A stretch of DNA of 14,155 bases from Dehalococcoidia bacterium (GTDB lineage Bacteria > Chloroflexota > Dehalococcoidia > JACVQG01). The stretch lies in NCBI GenBank assembly GCA_015661045.1, contig JACVQG010000005.1, forward strand, positions 1 through 14,155, given 5' to 3'. Of this stretch, positions 13,985 through 14,155 are shown piece by piece. Both the position numbers and the translations under genes were made by a program. Numbering within the stretch: position 1 is the first letter of the stretch; each line of letters begins with the position of its first letter. Below the pieces are notes generated by a model that had not been told where the DNA came from, searched no databases, and saw only the letters and a list, made by a program, of their open reading frames with translations.

Positions 13985-14155
13985 GGCATTTACTTTTATG
14001 ACATCTCAGGGGTAGTCCCTGAATTTAACTTTCTCCCCTGTGGGGGTATAACGGTTTAAGGGTAAGGCATTTATTTTATAGAATATGCAGTCAAATGCCT
14101 TGTAACCCGAGGGCGGTCCGGTGTGGAGATCCAACAGGTTGGGTATAAACACCAA
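13985..14155. other. Hairpin-rich non-coding stretch at the window end
   Basis: No gene is recognised. It contains a hairpin at 14064-14101 (AAGGCATTT/AAATGCCTT), a TCAGGG/CCCTGA hairpin near 14005-14021, and two diverged direct copies of a GGCATTTA-type segment (about 13983-14009 and 14063-14090). It may be a leader, repeat debris, or the 5' region of something that continues past the window. Confidence 0.35.

Overview
The window looks like a bacterial chromosome, most likely from the Chloroflexota (Dehalococcoidia-like). DnaA, methionyl-tRNA formyltransferase, GGAGG-type ribosome binding sites and -35/-10 promoters are all bacterial. The DnaA N-terminus and the many palindromic intergenic repeats resemble what I remember of Dehalococcoidia. 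No database search was possible, so the taxon is an inference.

Positions 1-5785 hold ordinary genes. They are the 3' part of an iron(III)-type ABC substrate-binding protein (+), fmt (-, possibly leaderless), a divergent dnaA (+, TTG start), a 49-residue membrane protein (-), and a class III CoA-transferase of the CaiB/BaiF family (-). Perfect palindromes, probably bidirectional terminators or mobile repeats, sit between convergent genes. An OppF-type ATPase follows at 5786-6763 (-) with no OppD, permease or binding protein beside it. Upstream of it lies about 300 bp of non-coding DNA with nested long-range complementarity, a candidate structured RNA.

Positions 7079-13655 (-) are the main interest: an archaellum (archaeal flagellum) assembly and motor cluster on a bacterial chromosome. 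In transcription order the genes are an ArlCE-like cytoplasmic ring protein with an Asn-Gly linker, two ArlF/ArlG-like single-helix proteins with beta-rich ectodomains, ArlH (KaiC-like ATPase), ArlI (secretion/motor ATPase), ArlJ (membrane platform), and a 139-residue Pro/Ala-rich protein I do not recognise. This is the archaeal arlC/D/E-F-G-H-I-J order. Several genes overlap or nearly touch, which points to one operon. Two intergenic gaps inside it carry palindromic repeats also found elsewhere in the window. No archaellin (ArlB) or prepilin peptidase (ArlK) is visible; they may lie beyond position 14155 or elsewhere.

Positions 13656-14155 form the leader of the operon, rich in hairpins, with one tiny plus-strand ORF that has a good ribosome binding site and no recognised function.
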